From Herbaspirillum huttiense (GTDB lineage: Bacteria; Pseudomonadota; Gammaproteobacteria; Burkholderiales; Burkholderiaceae_D): a stretch of 64,000 nucleotides of DNA. The position numbers and the translations under genes are program-made. The first letter of the stretch is position 1. Every line of letters begins with the position of its first letter. This document shows positions 44,059-54,144 of the stretch, piece by piece. The notes beneath the pieces were generated by a model that was not told the origin of the DNA, made no database searches, and saw only the letters and a list, made by a program, of their open reading frames with translations. The DNA lies in assembly GCF_004367745.1 (NCBI RefSeq), contig NZ_CP037993.1:4340001-4404000 (forward strand). Direction: 5' to 3'.

Positions 44059-45474
44059 TCACTGTTCCCAGCGCAGGATCTTGCCGGGGTTCATGATGTT
44101 CTTCGGATCAAGCGCATGCTTGATGGCACGCATGACGGCAATGGCACCATCACCGTGTTCCTGGATCAGGAAATCCATCTTGTGCAGGCCGACGCCGTGT
44201 TCGCCGGTGCAGGTGCCATCCATGCCGAGGGCCCGCGCCACCATGCGGGCGTTGACGCCTTCGGCGCGGGCGATGTCGGCCGGGTCGTTGGGGTCCACCA
44301 TCATCTGCACGTGGAAGTTGCCATCGCCGACGTGGCCGATGATGGCGTGAATGAGCCCCTGCTCTTCGCAATCGGCCTTGGTGGCCAGCACGCATTCGGC
44401 CAGGCGCGAGATCGGCACGCAGCAGTCGGTGGAAATCGCACGGGCACCGGGGCGCAATTGCAGCAGCGCGAAGTAGGCGTTGTGACGGGCGGTCCAGAGA
44501 CGGGTGCGATCTTCGGGGCGGGTGGCCCATTCGAAGCCGAGCGCATGGAATTCCTTGGCGATATCCTGCACCAGCTCGGCTTGTTCCTTGACGCCGTTCT
44601 CGCTGCCATGGAATTCGAACAGCAGCAGCGGGTTGACCGGCAGGTTCAGCTTGTCGTGGGCATTGATGGCGCGCACGCCATTTTCATCGAGCAGTTCCAC
44701 ACGCGCCAGCGGCACGCCCATCTGGATGGTCTGGATGACGGTATTGACCGCATCGGCCACGCTGGGGAAGGAACAGATCGCGGCCGAAATGGCTTCCGGC
44801 TGCGGATACAGGCGCACGGTCACTTCGGTGATGATGCCCAGGGTGCCTTCGCTGCCCACGTAGACGCGGGTCAGGTCGTAGCCGGCCGAGGATTTCTTGG
44901 CACGGGTGCCGGTCTTGATGATCTCACCTTGGGCCGTGACCACCGTCAGGGTCAGCGTGTTTTCCTTCATCGTACCGTAGCGCACGGCATTGGTACCCGA
45001 CGCACGGGTCGATGCCATGCCGCCCAGCGAGGCATCAGCACCCGGATCGATGGGGAAGAACAGGCCCGTGTCCTTGATCTCCTGGTTCAGCTGCTTGCGG
45101 GTCACGCCCGCCTGGACGGTGGCGGTCAGGTCTTCGGCGTTGACGGCCAGGACCTGGTTCATCTGCGACAGGTCCACCGTGACGCCGCCCTGCAGGGCCA
45201 GCACGTGGCCTTCCAGCGAGGTGCCGGCGCCGTAGGGGATGATGGGGGTGTCGTACTGGCTGCAGAGCTTGACGAAGGCGGCGACTTCCTCGGTGCTGTG
45301 GGCGAAGACCACGGCGTCCGGCAGCATGGGATCGTAGGAGGATTCGTCGCGGCCGTGGTGCTCGCGCATCGCCAGGGTGGTGGAGCAGCGCTCGCCGAAG
45401 AGGGCCTTGAGCTCGTCGAGCAGGGCCTGGGGCACGGGGCGTTTCAGTTTCCGGGCGTCAACTAGGTGGTTCAT
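44059..45474 (-). CDS. FAD-linked D-2-hydroxyacid (D-lactate-type) dehydrogenase
   Basis: A 471-residue single-subunit flavoprotein of the DLD/GlcD family. The FAD-binding PCMH domain contains PYGAGTSLEGHV (about 97-108) and DPGADASLGGMASTRASGTNAVRYG; the C-terminal domain has HVGDGNFHVQM and CTGEHGVGLHKM with the catalytic histidines. It resembles D-lactate:cytochrome c oxidoreductases rather than GlcD, and has no partner subunit nearby. The start at 45474 has GAGAG seven bases upstream; a long in-frame extension is rich in Arg/Pro/His and unlikely to be coding. Confidence 0.9.
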   Translation of the reverse strand: MNHLVDARKLKRPVPQALLDELKALFGERCSTTLAMREHHGRDESSYDPMLPDAVVFAHSTEEVAAFVKLCSQYDTPIIPYGAGTSLEGHVLALQGGVTVDLSQMNQVLAVNAEDLTATVQAGVTRKQLNQEIKDTGLFFPIDPGADASLGGMASTRASGTNAVRYGTMKENTLTLTVVTAQGEIIKTGTRAKKSSAGYDLTRVYVGSEGTLGIITEVTVRLYPQPEAISAAICSFPSVADAVNTVIQTIQMGVPLARVELLDENGVRAINAHDKLNLPVNPLLLFEFHGSENGVKEQAELVQDIAKEFHALGFEWATRPEDRTRLWTARHNAYFALLQLRPGARAISTDCCVPISRLAECVLATKADCEEQGLIHAIIGHVGDGNFHVQMMVDPNDPADIARAEGVNARMVARALGMDGTCTGEHGVGLHKMDFLIQEHGDGAIAVMRAIKHALDPKNIMNPGKILRWEQ

Positions 45475-45779
45475 GCAATGTCTCTCAGGGGTCTGGTGTC
45501 TCGGTGTTCTTATGGTCTTGTGCGGGGAAGATGCAGGGCCGGTGAAGCGGCATCCCCTGCCGCTCCAGTGGACTGACCACTGATCCAATCGATGAATTTT
45601 ACTCTCTTGCCGACTTTAGTTTGCGCAAATGTCCCCCTCCATGCTGCGTGATCGGACAAATCAAGTGAATTGTTTACGCCTTTTTCCAGCAGACGCGTCA
45701 CGGCTCGCAGCGCATGGGAAGCGCTTGCCTTGGACGGGCCTTGCGCTTAAGCTCCCCGGCGGATCAACAAGGAGCAATG
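45475..45779. other. Intergenic region between divergent dehydrogenase and ATR genes
   Basis: A 305-bp gap. TAAAAT on the minus strand (45596-45601) may be the -10 of the dehydrogenase promoter. AAGGAG before 45780 is the ATR ribosome site. I see no hairpin typical of a cobalamin riboswitch, nor any RNA gene. Confidence 0.4.
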
Positions 45780-46334
45780 ATGGGCAACCGACTTTCGAAG
45801 ATCGCCACCCGCACCGGCGATGATGGCAGTACCGGACTGGGCGATGGCAGCCGCGTGGGCAAGGACAACCTGCGCATCCAGGCGCTGGGCGATGTGGATG
45901 AGCTCAATTCGCAGCTGGGCCTGCTGTTGTGCGAGACGCTGCCGGCTGCTCTGCGGGAGGAACTGGTGTCGATCCAGCATGACCTCTTCGACCTCGGCGG
46001 CGAGCTGTGCATCCCGGGCTATACGGTGCTGGCCGATGCGCACCTGGCCCGGCTGGACGCCCTGCTGGAAAAGTACAACGCCACCCTGCCCCCGCTCAAG
46101 GAATTCATCCTGCCGGGTGGCTCGCGCACGGCCGCGCTGGCGCACGTATGCCGCACCGTGTGCCGTCGCGCCGAGCGCAGCGTGGTGATGCTGGAGAAGG
46201 CCGAGACCGGCGTGAATGCGCCGGCGCGGCAGTATCTGAATCGTCTCTCCGACCTGTGCTTCGTGCTGGCGCGCGTGCTCAACCGGGAGGCGGGTGGACA
46301 GGATGTGCTGTGGGAGAAGGGACGGGAACGCTGA
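45780..46334 (+). CDS. PduO-type cob(I)alamin adenosyltransferase
   Basis: A 184-residue ATR that makes adenosylcobalamin from cob(I)alamin and ATP. The N-terminal ATP loop is TRTGDDGSTGLGDGSRVGKD, the middle GDVDELNSQLG, and the C-terminal RRAERSVV...NRLSDLCFVLAR signature is complete. PduO/MMAB fold rather than CobA. The second ATG (45780) is chosen since AAGGAG lies five bases upstream. No B12-dependent enzyme is near. It is convergent with the DUF3999 gene. Confidence 0.93.
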   Translation: MGNRLSKIATRTGDDGSTGLGDGSRVGKDNLRIQALGDVDELNSQLGLLLCETLPAALREELVSIQHDLFDLGGELCIPGYTVLADAHLARLDALLEKYNATLPPLKEFILPGGSRTAALAHVCRTVCRRAERSVVMLEKAETGVNAPARQYLNRLSDLCFVLARVLNREAGGQDVLWEKGRER

Positions 46335-46397
46335 TTGCGTTCTCACTGCGGGCAGTGAAGGCAGCGCTGCAGCAACACCGCCTTCTGCCTGCGACAG

Positions 46398-47741
46398 CTA
46401 GCGGGAGCCGTCCACCGGCTTGCTGCGCGCCAGACGCCAGGCGATGGCACCCAAAGCCGCCACGGCAATGATCAAACCCACCCACAGCACGATGTTGCGG
46501 GTACTGGCCGAAGCGGCCGCCGCGCTTTCCTGTGCCATCGGCAGCCGTGCTCCCAGCGTGGCGTTGCCCATCTCGGGGGTTGCCCCCATCAGCAATTCCG
46601 CTGTCGGCTGCGCCACCGGTGCCAGCGCCGCATCGCCCGCGCCCATCCTGAAGGGCGGAGATCCCCGTGCCACGAAAGTCAGCTGCGCCGGCCTCCAGCC
46701 CAGGCTCACTTGCGGCAAGCCGCTGCCCAGACCGCCATTGCGCGTGTCCACCAGGATCCGCCAGTTGCGCTCGGGCGTGACCTGGAACTGCAACGGTGCG
46801 GAACGCTCCTCGCCTGACTTGCCTTGCAGACGGAATACGCTGCCCGTAGCGACTTCCCGCCAGGGTGCCTGGGCCTCGCTGCGGCTTTGCAGGCTGACCT
46901 TGGCGATGGTATTGGGCTGCGGCAGATCGATGCGCACGCTTTCGGCCGGATAGACTCCGCCGCTCTCGAACAGATATTCGCCTGCCAGACTGCCGGTGCG
47001 TACCTGCGCGGCAGCCTGCCAGCGCAGAGCAGGCGCATCGTTCCCGGGGACCGCTTCCACCACAACGATCTCGGCGTCGATCGCCGTGATCTCGGGCACG
47101 CCATCCGGCCAACTCAGCCGCAGGTAGCGCTGCCGCAATCCGTCCAGCGGCACCCGCTCCTGGCGCAACTGCTTGCCATTCGAGGATGCCTTCAGCAAGT
47201 CGGCTTCCGCCACGTTGTGCCATTGCGTCAGATCGGCACTGCTCTCGACCTGGACACGGCCCTGATATTGCGTCACGCCCAAATGGATCTGCAAGCCGCT
47301 CACCGACGCTTCCCGCCCCAGATCGACCAGCACCGACTCGTCAGCCCCGCGCGGCGCGGCCGGTGCGCCGACCTCGGCACGCAAGCTGCCGTCGGGCGCA
47401 ATCGAGACACCCAGGCGAGGCTGGCCACCCGCTCGGTTGGCGGCGGGCACGGCAAACCAGGTCACCGGTGCCGGCACCACGCGTTTGACCGGAGCGGGAA
47501 CGGTGGCCGCCTCCAGTGAGAACGGCACCCGCTCTCCGGCACCGTTGACGATGCGCACATCGCCCAGATCGCTGCGCTGGCTGGCCGCGTAGATCTCGGA
47601 TGGCAAGCGCATGCGGTAATACGGACCGCTGCCGCTGAGATTCACTTCGTACCATTGCACAGCTTCCACCGGCGCGGCTTCCCTGGCGTGGGCGCTGAAC
47701 GCCAGCAAGCCCGCGCACAAACTCATCAGCATCGATTTCAT
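46398..47741 (-). CDS. DUF3999 family periplasmic membrane-anchored protein
   Basis: A 447-residue protein with signal peptide 1-19 (ending AHA), a large beta-rich periplasmic part and one C-terminal helix (about 415-437) followed by RRLARSK-type basic residues. The family is DUF3999, function unknown. PYYRMRLPSEIYAASQRSDLGDVRIVNGAGE and repeated jelly-roll-like segments suggest carbohydrate-binding-like folds. Its ATG overlaps the stop of the DUF2339 gene (47738-47741). This pairing is conserved in many proteobacteria, suggesting a joint envelope role. Confidence 0.85.
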   Translation of the reverse strand: MKSMLMSLCAGLLAFSAHAREAAPVEAVQWYEVNLSGSGPYYRMRLPSEIYAASQRSDLGDVRIVNGAGERVPFSLEAATVPAPVKRVVPAPVTWFAVPAANRAGGQPRLGVSIAPDGSLRAEVGAPAAPRGADESVLVDLGREASVSGLQIHLGVTQYQGRVQVESSADLTQWHNVAEADLLKASSNGKQLRQERVPLDGLRQRYLRLSWPDGVPEITAIDAEIVVVEAVPGNDAPALRWQAAAQVRTGSLAGEYLFESGGVYPAESVRIDLPQPNTIAKVSLQSRSEAQAPWREVATGSVFRLQGKSGEERSAPLQFQVTPERNWRILVDTRNGGLGSGLPQVSLGWRPAQLTFVARGSPPFRMGAGDAALAPVAQPTAELLMGATPEMGNATLGARLPMAQESAAAASASTRNIVLWVGLIIAVAALGAIAWRLARSKPVDGSR

Positions 47742-50700
47742 GGCGTGACCTCCTCGGCGGCAGCGCGCTTGGGCGGCAAGGGCGAGAAATACCCCACCAG
47801 CAACAGCAGCACACCGACCCCGATGAACGCGACGATGCGCTCCAGGCCCTGGATGCGCGACAGGTCGAACAGGAACAGCTTGATCACGGTCACTCCCAAT
47901 AACGCGCCGCCGACGAACCACAGGATGCGCAGGCCGCGACGCGTGGCAATGACCTGCGTGGTGAGAGCACACAAGGCCCAGAACACCGTCAGCGCCGCCT
48001 GGGCCAGCGTCGAGTGCGAGATGTCAGCCAGCGTGTAAGGCAGACCGGTCCAGTGATGCAGGGTGCGCAGCAGCATGGCGTTGAGCCAGAGGAAAGCCGT
48101 CGCGCCCACCGCGCTCATCAGCGCCGTGCGATACGGCGCAAGCAAGCTGGTCAGGCTGGCCAGGCGCGCGAGCCAGAAAGCGATCAGTGCATAGATGGCC
48201 AGCAGGACCGCATCCAGCGGATTAAGCAAGGGCAGCCGCATCCAGTCGCCACCGGCCTCGGTAAGGTTGACGTTGATCGTCCACAGCCACAGCACCAGCA
48301 TCAGCGGCAGCGAGGCCAGCACGCACAGCTTCTGCAGGCGTTCGCTGCGGACCAGCCACAGCGCGGCAAAGGCAAAGACACCCCAGCCCAGCATGAAGAC
48401 CTGTTGCCAGCGGAACGAGGCCAGCACGGCAGCTACTTCATATTCCACGCCGAAATAGTGATGCAAGGTCCGCAGCAGCAGTGCGTTGAACCACAGGAAG
48501 ACCGTGGCGAACGCCAGATAATTCACTTCCAGCGGCGGCTGGCCCACCTCCAGCTGGCGCAAACGCCCTATCCATGCGGCCACGGCCAAAAAGCCCAATA
48601 ATTGCGCCACATCCAGGGGGTTCAACAGCGGCAGCCAGAACAACGGCGAGGCATCGCCGTCGCTCAGCGCACTGCCGATGCTCCACACCCACAACAGCAG
48701 CGCCAGCGGTGCCGCGCCCCAGACCTGATAGGACCAGGCCTGCACGGCGACCGGCCAGCGCAGGCGGGTGCCCAGGATCGAGACTGCCAGCAGGCACAGT
48801 CCCACTCCACAGGCCCAGGCGCTCCAGCTCCACGCGCCTTCGGGGACGAACTCACGCAAGCGCCAGTAGCCCTCGAAGGCCAGCAAGGCGCACAGCATCC
48901 AGAAACTCAAGAGGTGCTGCAGGGCATACGGCGGCCAAGCGGAGGTCTGGCCGCGTTCGTGCTCGCCTTCCAGGTGCCACAGGATGGCATAGGTCGAGAC
49001 CAGTGCCAGCGGCCAGGCCAGCCAGCCCCATCCGGTCAGCGGCGCAGCTTGCGTCATGAACAAGCCCAGGGTCAGCAGACCCAGCACCGGTGCCAAGGCC
49101 TGCTCGACGCGCCGGGCCAGGGGCCAGGCCAGCAGGCGGCGTGCGGCGTGGGCCAGCCAGGCGGTGAGGATGGCCCACAGCACCAGCGCAGGCAAGATGA
49201 ACGGGACCAGCGCCTCCGGTGCCAGCGTGGCGGCGTGCGCCTGGATTTCGCGCAGGCCGGCAGCGGCCCACCAGCACAGGCCCCACACCGCAGCGGCCAT
49301 GCCCACTTCGGGCAGCGATGCATGCCAGCGGCCCGCATCGCTGCGCACCTGCAGCCACCAGCCGATGAACAGGCCCGCCAGCGCAATCATCAGCATGGCC
49401 AGGAAGCCGGTATGGACGACCGGCATCAACACCGCACCAGGCGGCTCGCCCCAAGACGCCAGGAACGCCAGCGCCGCCACAAGCTGCATCAGCAAGCCGG
49501 ACAGCAGTGCCAGCAGCCGACGCTGGCGCACTGCCATCCACACCAGGGCCGCGCCCTCGATCGCCCAGGCGGCCCCCGTGGTCTGGCCGGAGCAGGCGAA
49601 GGGAATGGCCAGCGTCGCGAAGATCACACCCAGGACCAGCATTGCATCGAACAGCAAACCCAGCCGCTGCCGCCAGCGCACCAGTCCGGCTGCGGCCAGC
49701 AGATAGAAGGCCGACAAGGCAACCGCACTCCACGCCAGGCCGAAGGGCATGGACTTGACCAGGGCCGCCTGCAGCGCGGTGGCCGCAATGGGCGTGCCGA
49801 ATACCAGCGAGCCATCCACGTAGTGCCGCACCACGCACTCGCGCCGCAAGGCATACAGGAGCGAGATTCCGACGTACATGAGGAAGAACAGCACCAGGAA
49901 GGCTTCGGTACTGGCGAAGTGTTCCGGTGCGTAGGCGGTCGCGCCCCAGATCGAACCGATCACGAAGGTGAAGGAAAATCCCAGCAGGTTGAGCGCGCGC
50001 CAGGCCTTGAACCAGGCGATGGCAAAGATGCCGGCATTGAGCAAGGCGTAATAGCTGAAGAGCGCGACATGGCTGCCACCGCCGCTGCTGACCAGCACCG
50101 GGGCCAGGAAACCGCCTGCGCTGCCCATGAAGGCCAGCACCGCCGCATCCTGCCGGATCGCCAGGAACGCGCTCAGGGCGCAGATCACGACCATCAGCGG
50201 GAGAGCCATGCCCGAGGGAATCAGCGCATACAGTTTGACGGCAGCAAACACCGTCAGATACAGCACCCCTACCCCGCCGCCTTGCAGCACCAGTCCGTAC
50301 ACGGTGCGGCGCTCGCGCAGGTGCCAGCCGGCTCCCAGCAGGACGGCAGCACCGAGGGCAGTACCGGCCAAGCGGAATTCGATCGGCAGCAGGCTGTTGC
50401 TGGCGGCGTACTTGAGCAGGAAGGCTACGCCGAAGAAGAGCACGATGATGCCCACGCGCACCACCGTGTTGCCGCCCAGCAGCCAGTCCCGCGCGGCATT
50501 GAAGGCGCGCTCCAGCAGGTCCGGTGCCGCGGGCGCAGCGGGCTTGGCAGGGAGGGATGGCGGCAGTTCAGGCTCGCTCCCTGCAGCGCCAGTCGCCAGC
50601 GGAGCGGCTTGTTGTTCGTGCGAGGTCTGTGGTTCTGCCTCAGCCGAGGCGAGCGGGACAGGCGCTGGCGGCAAGGTGGCGGTGACGGGGATGCGGACTT

Positions 50701-50803
50701 GATCGTGGGAGCGTACTTCTGCAGGGAGCTCCACCTCGACAGGCGGCTCAGGGGGGCGCAAGGTAATGCGGCGATTCCTGTCGCAGCCGCTCCACTTCTT
50801 CAC
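47738..50803 (-). CDS. DUF2339 polytopic membrane protein (3' part of a probably split gene)
   Basis: A 1021-residue membrane protein with more than 25 hydrophobic segments. The family core starts LLGGNTVVRVGIIVLFFGVAFLLKYAA at about residue 110. It is translated here from a GTG at 50803 that lacks a good ribosome site and lies inside the preceding ORF. Residues 1-17 are probably an out-of-frame reading: DUF2339 proteins normally begin with a TM helix and coiled coil, which are encoded by the preceding ORF in another frame. One base fewer in a C6 run (50751-50756) would join them. Function unknown. Confidence 0.8.
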   Translation of the reverse strand: MKKWSGCDRNRRITLRPPEPPVEVELPAEVRSHDQVRIPVTATLPPAPVPLASAEAEPQTSHEQQAAPLATGAAGSEPELPPSLPAKPAAPAAPDLLERAFNAARDWLLGGNTVVRVGIIVLFFGVAFLLKYAASNSLLPIEFRLAGTALGAAVLLGAGWHLRERRTVYGLVLQGGGVGVLYLTVFAAVKLYALIPSGMALPLMVVICALSAFLAIRQDAAVLAFMGSAGGFLAPVLVSSGGGSHVALFSYYALLNAGIFAIAWFKAWRALNLLGFSFTFVIGSIWGATAYAPEHFASTEAFLVLFFLMYVGISLLYALRRECVVRHYVDGSLVFGTPIAATALQAALVKSMPFGLAWSAVALSAFYLLAAAGLVRWRQRLGLLFDAMLVLGVIFATLAIPFACSGQTTGAAWAIEGAALVWMAVRQRRLLALLSGLLMQLVAALAFLASWGEPPGAVLMPVVHTGFLAMLMIALAGLFIGWWLQVRSDAGRWHASLPEVGMAAAVWGLCWWAAAGLREIQAHAATLAPEALVPFILPALVLWAILTAWLAHAARRLLAWPLARRVEQALAPVLGLLTLGLFMTQAAPLTGWGWLAWPLALVSTYAILWHLEGEHERGQTSAWPPYALQHLLSFWMLCALLAFEGYWRLREFVPEGAWSWSAWACGVGLCLLAVSILGTRLRWPVAVQAWSYQVWGAAPLALLLWVWSIGSALSDGDASPLFWLPLLNPLDVAQLLGFLAVAAWIGRLRQLEVGQPPLEVNYLAFATVFLWFNALLLRTLHHYFGVEYEVAAVLASFRWQQVFMLGWGVFAFAALWLVRSERLQKLCVLASLPLMLVLWLWTINVNLTEAGGDWMRLPLLNPLDAVLLAIYALIAFWLARLASLTSLLAPYRTALMSAVGATAFLWLNAMLLRTLHHWTGLPYTLADISHSTLAQAALTVFWALCALTTQVIATRRGLRILWFVGGALLGVTVIKLFLFDLSRIQGLERIVAFIGVGVLLLLVGYFSPLPPKRAAAEEVTP

Positions 50804-51038
50804 TGAGCATCGCGACCCGGTCTTCCAGGTGCTTCACGCGGGCGGCCAGGGACGCGGAAGGTGCCGTACCGGTGAATGCGGCGGATGGCTCCTCCTGCTG
50901 GCTACCCGCAAACAGCACATTGCCGAGCCAGAAGCCCAGCCCAGCCATGATGGCCACCGTAGAACCGATCGACCAATCACTGGCCAAGGCCAGCACAAAG
51001 CCCGTCATACCACCGACTATCGCCGTCACCCATCTCAT
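50748..51038 (-). CDS. N-terminal part of DUF2339 protein (separated by a frameshift)
   Basis: A 96-residue ORF with TM segments at about 4-45, then a short linker and a coiled coil (RVKHLEDRVAMLSEEVERLRQE), ending APP just after a run of six cytosines. This is the expected N-terminus of a DUF2339 protein. Deleting one C converts GCG CCC CCC TGA into GCG CCC CCT GAG and continues into the long downstream frame. AGGAGAG is six bases before the ATG at 51038, which shows that this is the true gene start. It is either a sequencing slip, a mutation or a switchable tract. Confidence 0.75.
   Translation of the reverse strand: MRWVTAIVGGMTGFVLALASDWSIGSTVAIMAGLGFWLGNVLFAGSQQEEPSAAFTGTAPSASLAARVKHLEDRVAMLSEEVERLRQESPHYLAPP
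50751..50756 (-). other. C6 homopolymer at the DUF2339 frameshift
   Basis: Six cytosines on the coding strand lie exactly where the coiled-coil ORF ends and the long DUF2339 frame takes over. A one-base change would give a continuous protein of about 1100 residues. Confidence 0.75.
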
Positions 51039-51252
51039 GGGTCTCTCCTCGTTTGAATTCTTGCAGGAAGATTTCAAGAGCGCCCATGCGAAGCCGCCGG
51101 CCACCCCACAAATTATTTCCAAAAGGAAATTATTTTAATTGATGAGGTCTTGGACCGGCGTGGCCACAGGATGTTCAACGGATGAGAAAACGCGCCGCAT
51201 CTCCCGGCCAGCGTGGGCCGCCGGGACGATGCGTGGTGCGGGAAGACGGCGC

Positions 51253-53118
51253 TTAGCCGTTGTTGACGACCAGACGGGGCTGGTCCTTGCCGAAGCGCTG
51301 CACGATGGACTGGGCGATGCCATCGGCATCCAGGCCGCACTGCGCCAGCAGTTGCGCAGCGTCGCCATGATCGATGAAGCGGTCCGGCAAGCCCAGGTGC
51401 AGCACCGGCTTGTTGATGCCGGCGGCGGCCAATGCCTCGGAGACGGCAGCACCGGCGCCGCCCATGATGCAGCCCTCTTCCACCGTCACCAGCGCATCGT
51501 GCGAGGCGGCCAGCTGCTTGACCAGTTCCACGTCCAGCGGCTTGATGAAGCGCATGTTGGCCACCGTGGCGTTGAGCTTGTCGCCCGCGCCGAGCGCCGG
51601 TGCCAGCAGGCTGCCGAAGGTCAGGATCGCGACATCCTTGCCCTGGCGGCGGATCTCGCCCTTGCCCAGCGGCAGGGTCTCCAGCGTCTTCTCGACCGCT
51701 GCACCGATGCCGGCACCGCGCGGATAGCGCACCGAGGCCGGGCCGGGGTACTGATAAGCGGTCGAGAGCATCTTGCGGCACTCATCCTCATCGGAGGCCG
51801 CCATCACCACCATGTTCGGGATACAGCGCAGGAAGGCCAGGTCGTAATTGCCGGCGTGGGTCGCACCATCCGCACCGACCAGGCCGGCGCGGTCCAGGGC
51901 GAAGGTCACGTCCAGGTTCTGCAGGGCCACGTCGTGGATCAGCTGGTCGTAGGCGCGCTGCAGGAAGGTCGAGTAGATCGCCACCACCGGTTTCATGCCC
52001 TCGCAGGCCATGCCGGCGGCGAAGGTGACGGCGTGCTGTTCGGCGATGCCGACGTCGTAGTAGCGATTCGGGAATTTCTTTTCAAAGCCCACCATGCCCG
52101 AGCCTTCGCGCATGGCCGGGGTGATGCCGACCAGCTTCTCGTCGGCGGCGGCCATGTCGCACAGCCAGTCGCCGAAGACCTGGGTATAGGTCAGCTTGCC
52201 GCCCGCGCTGGGCTTGATGCCTTCGCTGGGGTTGAATTTGCCGGGGCCGTGATAGAGCACCGGATCAGCCTCGGCCAGCTTGTAGCCTTGTCCCTTCTTG
52301 GTGACCACGTGCAGGAATTGCGGTCCCTTCAGGTGCTTCAGGTTCTGCAGCGTGGGGACCAGCGAGTCGAGGTCATGGCCATCGATGGGGCCGATGTAGT
52401 TGAAGCCGAATTCCTCGAACATGGTGGCCGGGACCACCATGCCCTTGGCATGTTCTTCCAGGCGCTTGGCCAGTTCCAGCACCGGGCCGGGCAGTACCGA
52501 CTTGCCCACGTCACGCGCCTTGGCGTAGAACTTGCCCGACATCAGGCGCGCCAGGTAGCGATTGAGCGCTCCCACCGGCGGCGAGATCGACATGTCGTTG
52601 TCGTTGAGGATCACCAGCAGGTTGATGTCCTCATGCACGCCCGCATTGTTGAGCGCTTCGAAGGCCATGCCGGCGGTCATCGCGCCGTCGCCGATGACGG
52701 CGATGGCATGGCGGTCCGAGCCCTGGGTCTTGGCCGCCAGTGCCATGCCGAGCGCAGCCGAGATCGAGGTCGAGGAGTGGGCGGTGCCGAAGGTGTCGTA
52801 TTCACTTTCGATGCGGCGCGGGAAGCCCGAGATGCCCTCCTGCTGGCGCAGCGAGGCCATGCGCTCGCGGCGGCCGGTGAGGATCTTGTGCGGATAGGTC
52901 TGATGGCCCACATCCCAGACGATGCGGTCCTGCGGCGTATTGAAGACGTAATGCAGCGCGATGGTCAGCTCCACCGTGCCCAGGTTGGAGGACAGGTGGC
53001 CGCCGGTCTTGGAGACCGAGTCCAGCAGGAAACCGCGCAGCTCTTCGGCCAGCGGCTTCAATTGATGGCGGGACAGGCGGCGCAGGTCGGCCGGGTCGTT
53101 GATGGTATTGAGGAGCAT
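51253..53118 (-). CDS. dxs: 1-deoxy-D-xylulose-5-phosphate synthase
   Basis: A 621-residue thiamine-diphosphate enzyme that condenses pyruvate and glyceraldehyde-3-phosphate, the first step of the MEP isoprenoid pathway. The ThDP motif [18 protein letters not shown] is at about 152-169, and the transketolase C-terminal blocks ([23 protein letters not shown]) are intact. Length is standard. It follows ispA by 78 bp. Confidence 0.96.
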   Translation of the reverse strand: MLLNTINDPADLRRLSRHQLKPLAEELRGFLLDSVSKTGGHLSSNLGTVELTIALHYVFNTPQDRIVWDVGHQTYPHKILTGRRERMASLRQQEGISGFPRRIESEYDTFGTAHSSTSISAALGMALAAKTQGSDRHAIAVIGDGAMTAGMAFEALNNAGVHEDINLLVILNDNDMSISPPVGALNRYLARLMSGKFYAKARDVGKSVLPGPVLELAKRLEEHAKGMVVPATMFEEFGFNYIGPIDGHDLDSLVPTLQNLKHLKGPQFLHVVTKKGQGYKLAEADPVLYHGPGKFNPSEGIKPSAGGKLTYTQVFGDWLCDMAAADEKLVGITPAMREGSGMVGFEKKFPNRYYDVGIAEQHAVTFAAGMACEGMKPVVAIYSTFLQRAYDQLIHDVALQNLDVTFALDRAGLVGADGATHAGNYDLAFLRCIPNMVVMAASDEDECRKMLSTAYQYPGPASVRYPRGAGIGAAVEKTLETLPLGKGEIRRQGKDVAILTFGSLLAPALGAGDKLNATVANMRFIKPLDVELVKQLAASHDALVTVEEGCIMGGAGAAVSEALAAAGINKPVLHLGLPDRFIDHGDAAQLLAQCGLDADGIAQSIVQRFGKDQPRLVVNNG

Positions 53119-53196
53119 CTGTTCTTACCGTGTTGGGGTCTGAAGGCCGCGCCTGGCACATGCCGCGCGGTCCGTCTTCATGCCGGGTTACGTCGC

Positions 53197-54144
53197 TTAA
53201 GTCTTTCTCTGTACGATCAGGTCGGCCAGCTCGCGCAGGCGGCGGGCCTTCTCGCCGAAGGGTGCCAGCGCCGCGTGGGCATTGCCGCGCAGCTTCTCGG
53301 CCAGCGCCTGCGATTCGGCCAGGCCCAGGATCGAGACATAGGTCGGCTTGTTGTCCGCCGCATCCTTGCCGGCCGTCTTGCCCAGCGTGGCCGAGTCGGC
53401 CGTGGCATCGAGGATGTCGTCGACCACCTGGAAAGCCAGGCCGATGGCCCGCGCATACTCGTCCAGCGCTGCACTCTCGTCGGCGCTGAGCGCCTTGCCG
53501 CCCAGCGCGCCCAGCAGCACCGCAGCGCGCAGCAGGGCACCGGTTTTCAGGCGATGCATCTGTTCCAGCTCGGCCAGCGACAGGGTCATGCCCACGCTGG
53601 CCAGGTCGATGGCCTGGCCGCCGCACATGCCCACCGAACCGGCCGCCTGGGCCAGCAGGTTCACCATGCGCAGCTGGCGTGCCGTCACGCCGGCATCGCT
53701 CTTGCCAAGCTCGGCCTCCAGCGGGGCCGACAAGGTATCGAAGGCCTGCGCCTGCAACGCATCGCCGACCAGCAGCGCAGTGGCTTCATCGTACTGTACG
53801 TGCACCGTGGGCTTGCCACGGCGCAGGGCATCGTCATCCATGCAGGGCATGTCGTCATGCACCAGCGAATACACGTGGATCATCTCCACGGCCGCCGCAG
53901 CCCGGTCCAACAGCGCGCGCGGAGTATCGAAGATGTCGCCGGCAGCATAGACCAGCAAAGGGCGCACGCGCTTGCCGCCATCCATGGCGGTATAGCGCAT
54001 GGCTTCGTGCAGGCGCGCCGGCACCACCGAGGTCGCGGGCAGGAATCGGTCCAGCACGTCTTCCATGCCGCCCTGCACCTGGCGCATCCAGTCGGCAAAC
54101 GTCAGCGGGGCCTGCGCGCTGGCAGCCGGCATCTGTGCATTCAT
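53197..54144 (-). CDS. ispA: Farnesyl/geranyl diphosphate synthase
   Basis: A 315-residue polyprenyl synthase that condenses IPP with DMAPP/GPP. The first Asp-rich motif is DDMPCMDDD and the second DDILDAT; the Lys/Arg site is GGKRVRPLL. The two extra residues in the first motif (Met-Pro between the aspartates) are typical of bacterial FPP synthases. It overlaps the xseB stop by one base (TGATG) and is followed by dxs, giving the usual xseB-ispA-dxs operon. Confidence 0.95.
   Translation of the reverse strand: MNAQMPAASAQAPLTFADWMRQVQGGMEDVLDRFLPATSVVPARLHEAMRYTAMDGGKRVRPLLVYAAGDIFDTPRALLDRAAAAVEMIHVYSLVHDDMPCMDDDALRRGKPTVHVQYDEATALLVGDALQAQAFDTLSAPLEAELGKSDAGVTARQLRMVNLLAQAAGSVGMCGGQAIDLASVGMTLSLAELEQMHRLKTGALLRAAVLLGALGGKALSADESAALDEYARAIGLAFQVVDDILDATADSATLGKTAGKDAADNKPTYVSILGLAESQALAEKLRGNAHAALAPFGEKARRLRELADLIVQRKT

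Noticed and set aside
45475-45779. Cobalamin riboswitch upstream of the adenosyltransferase
   Set aside because: No B12-box-like sequence or large structured leader is visible.
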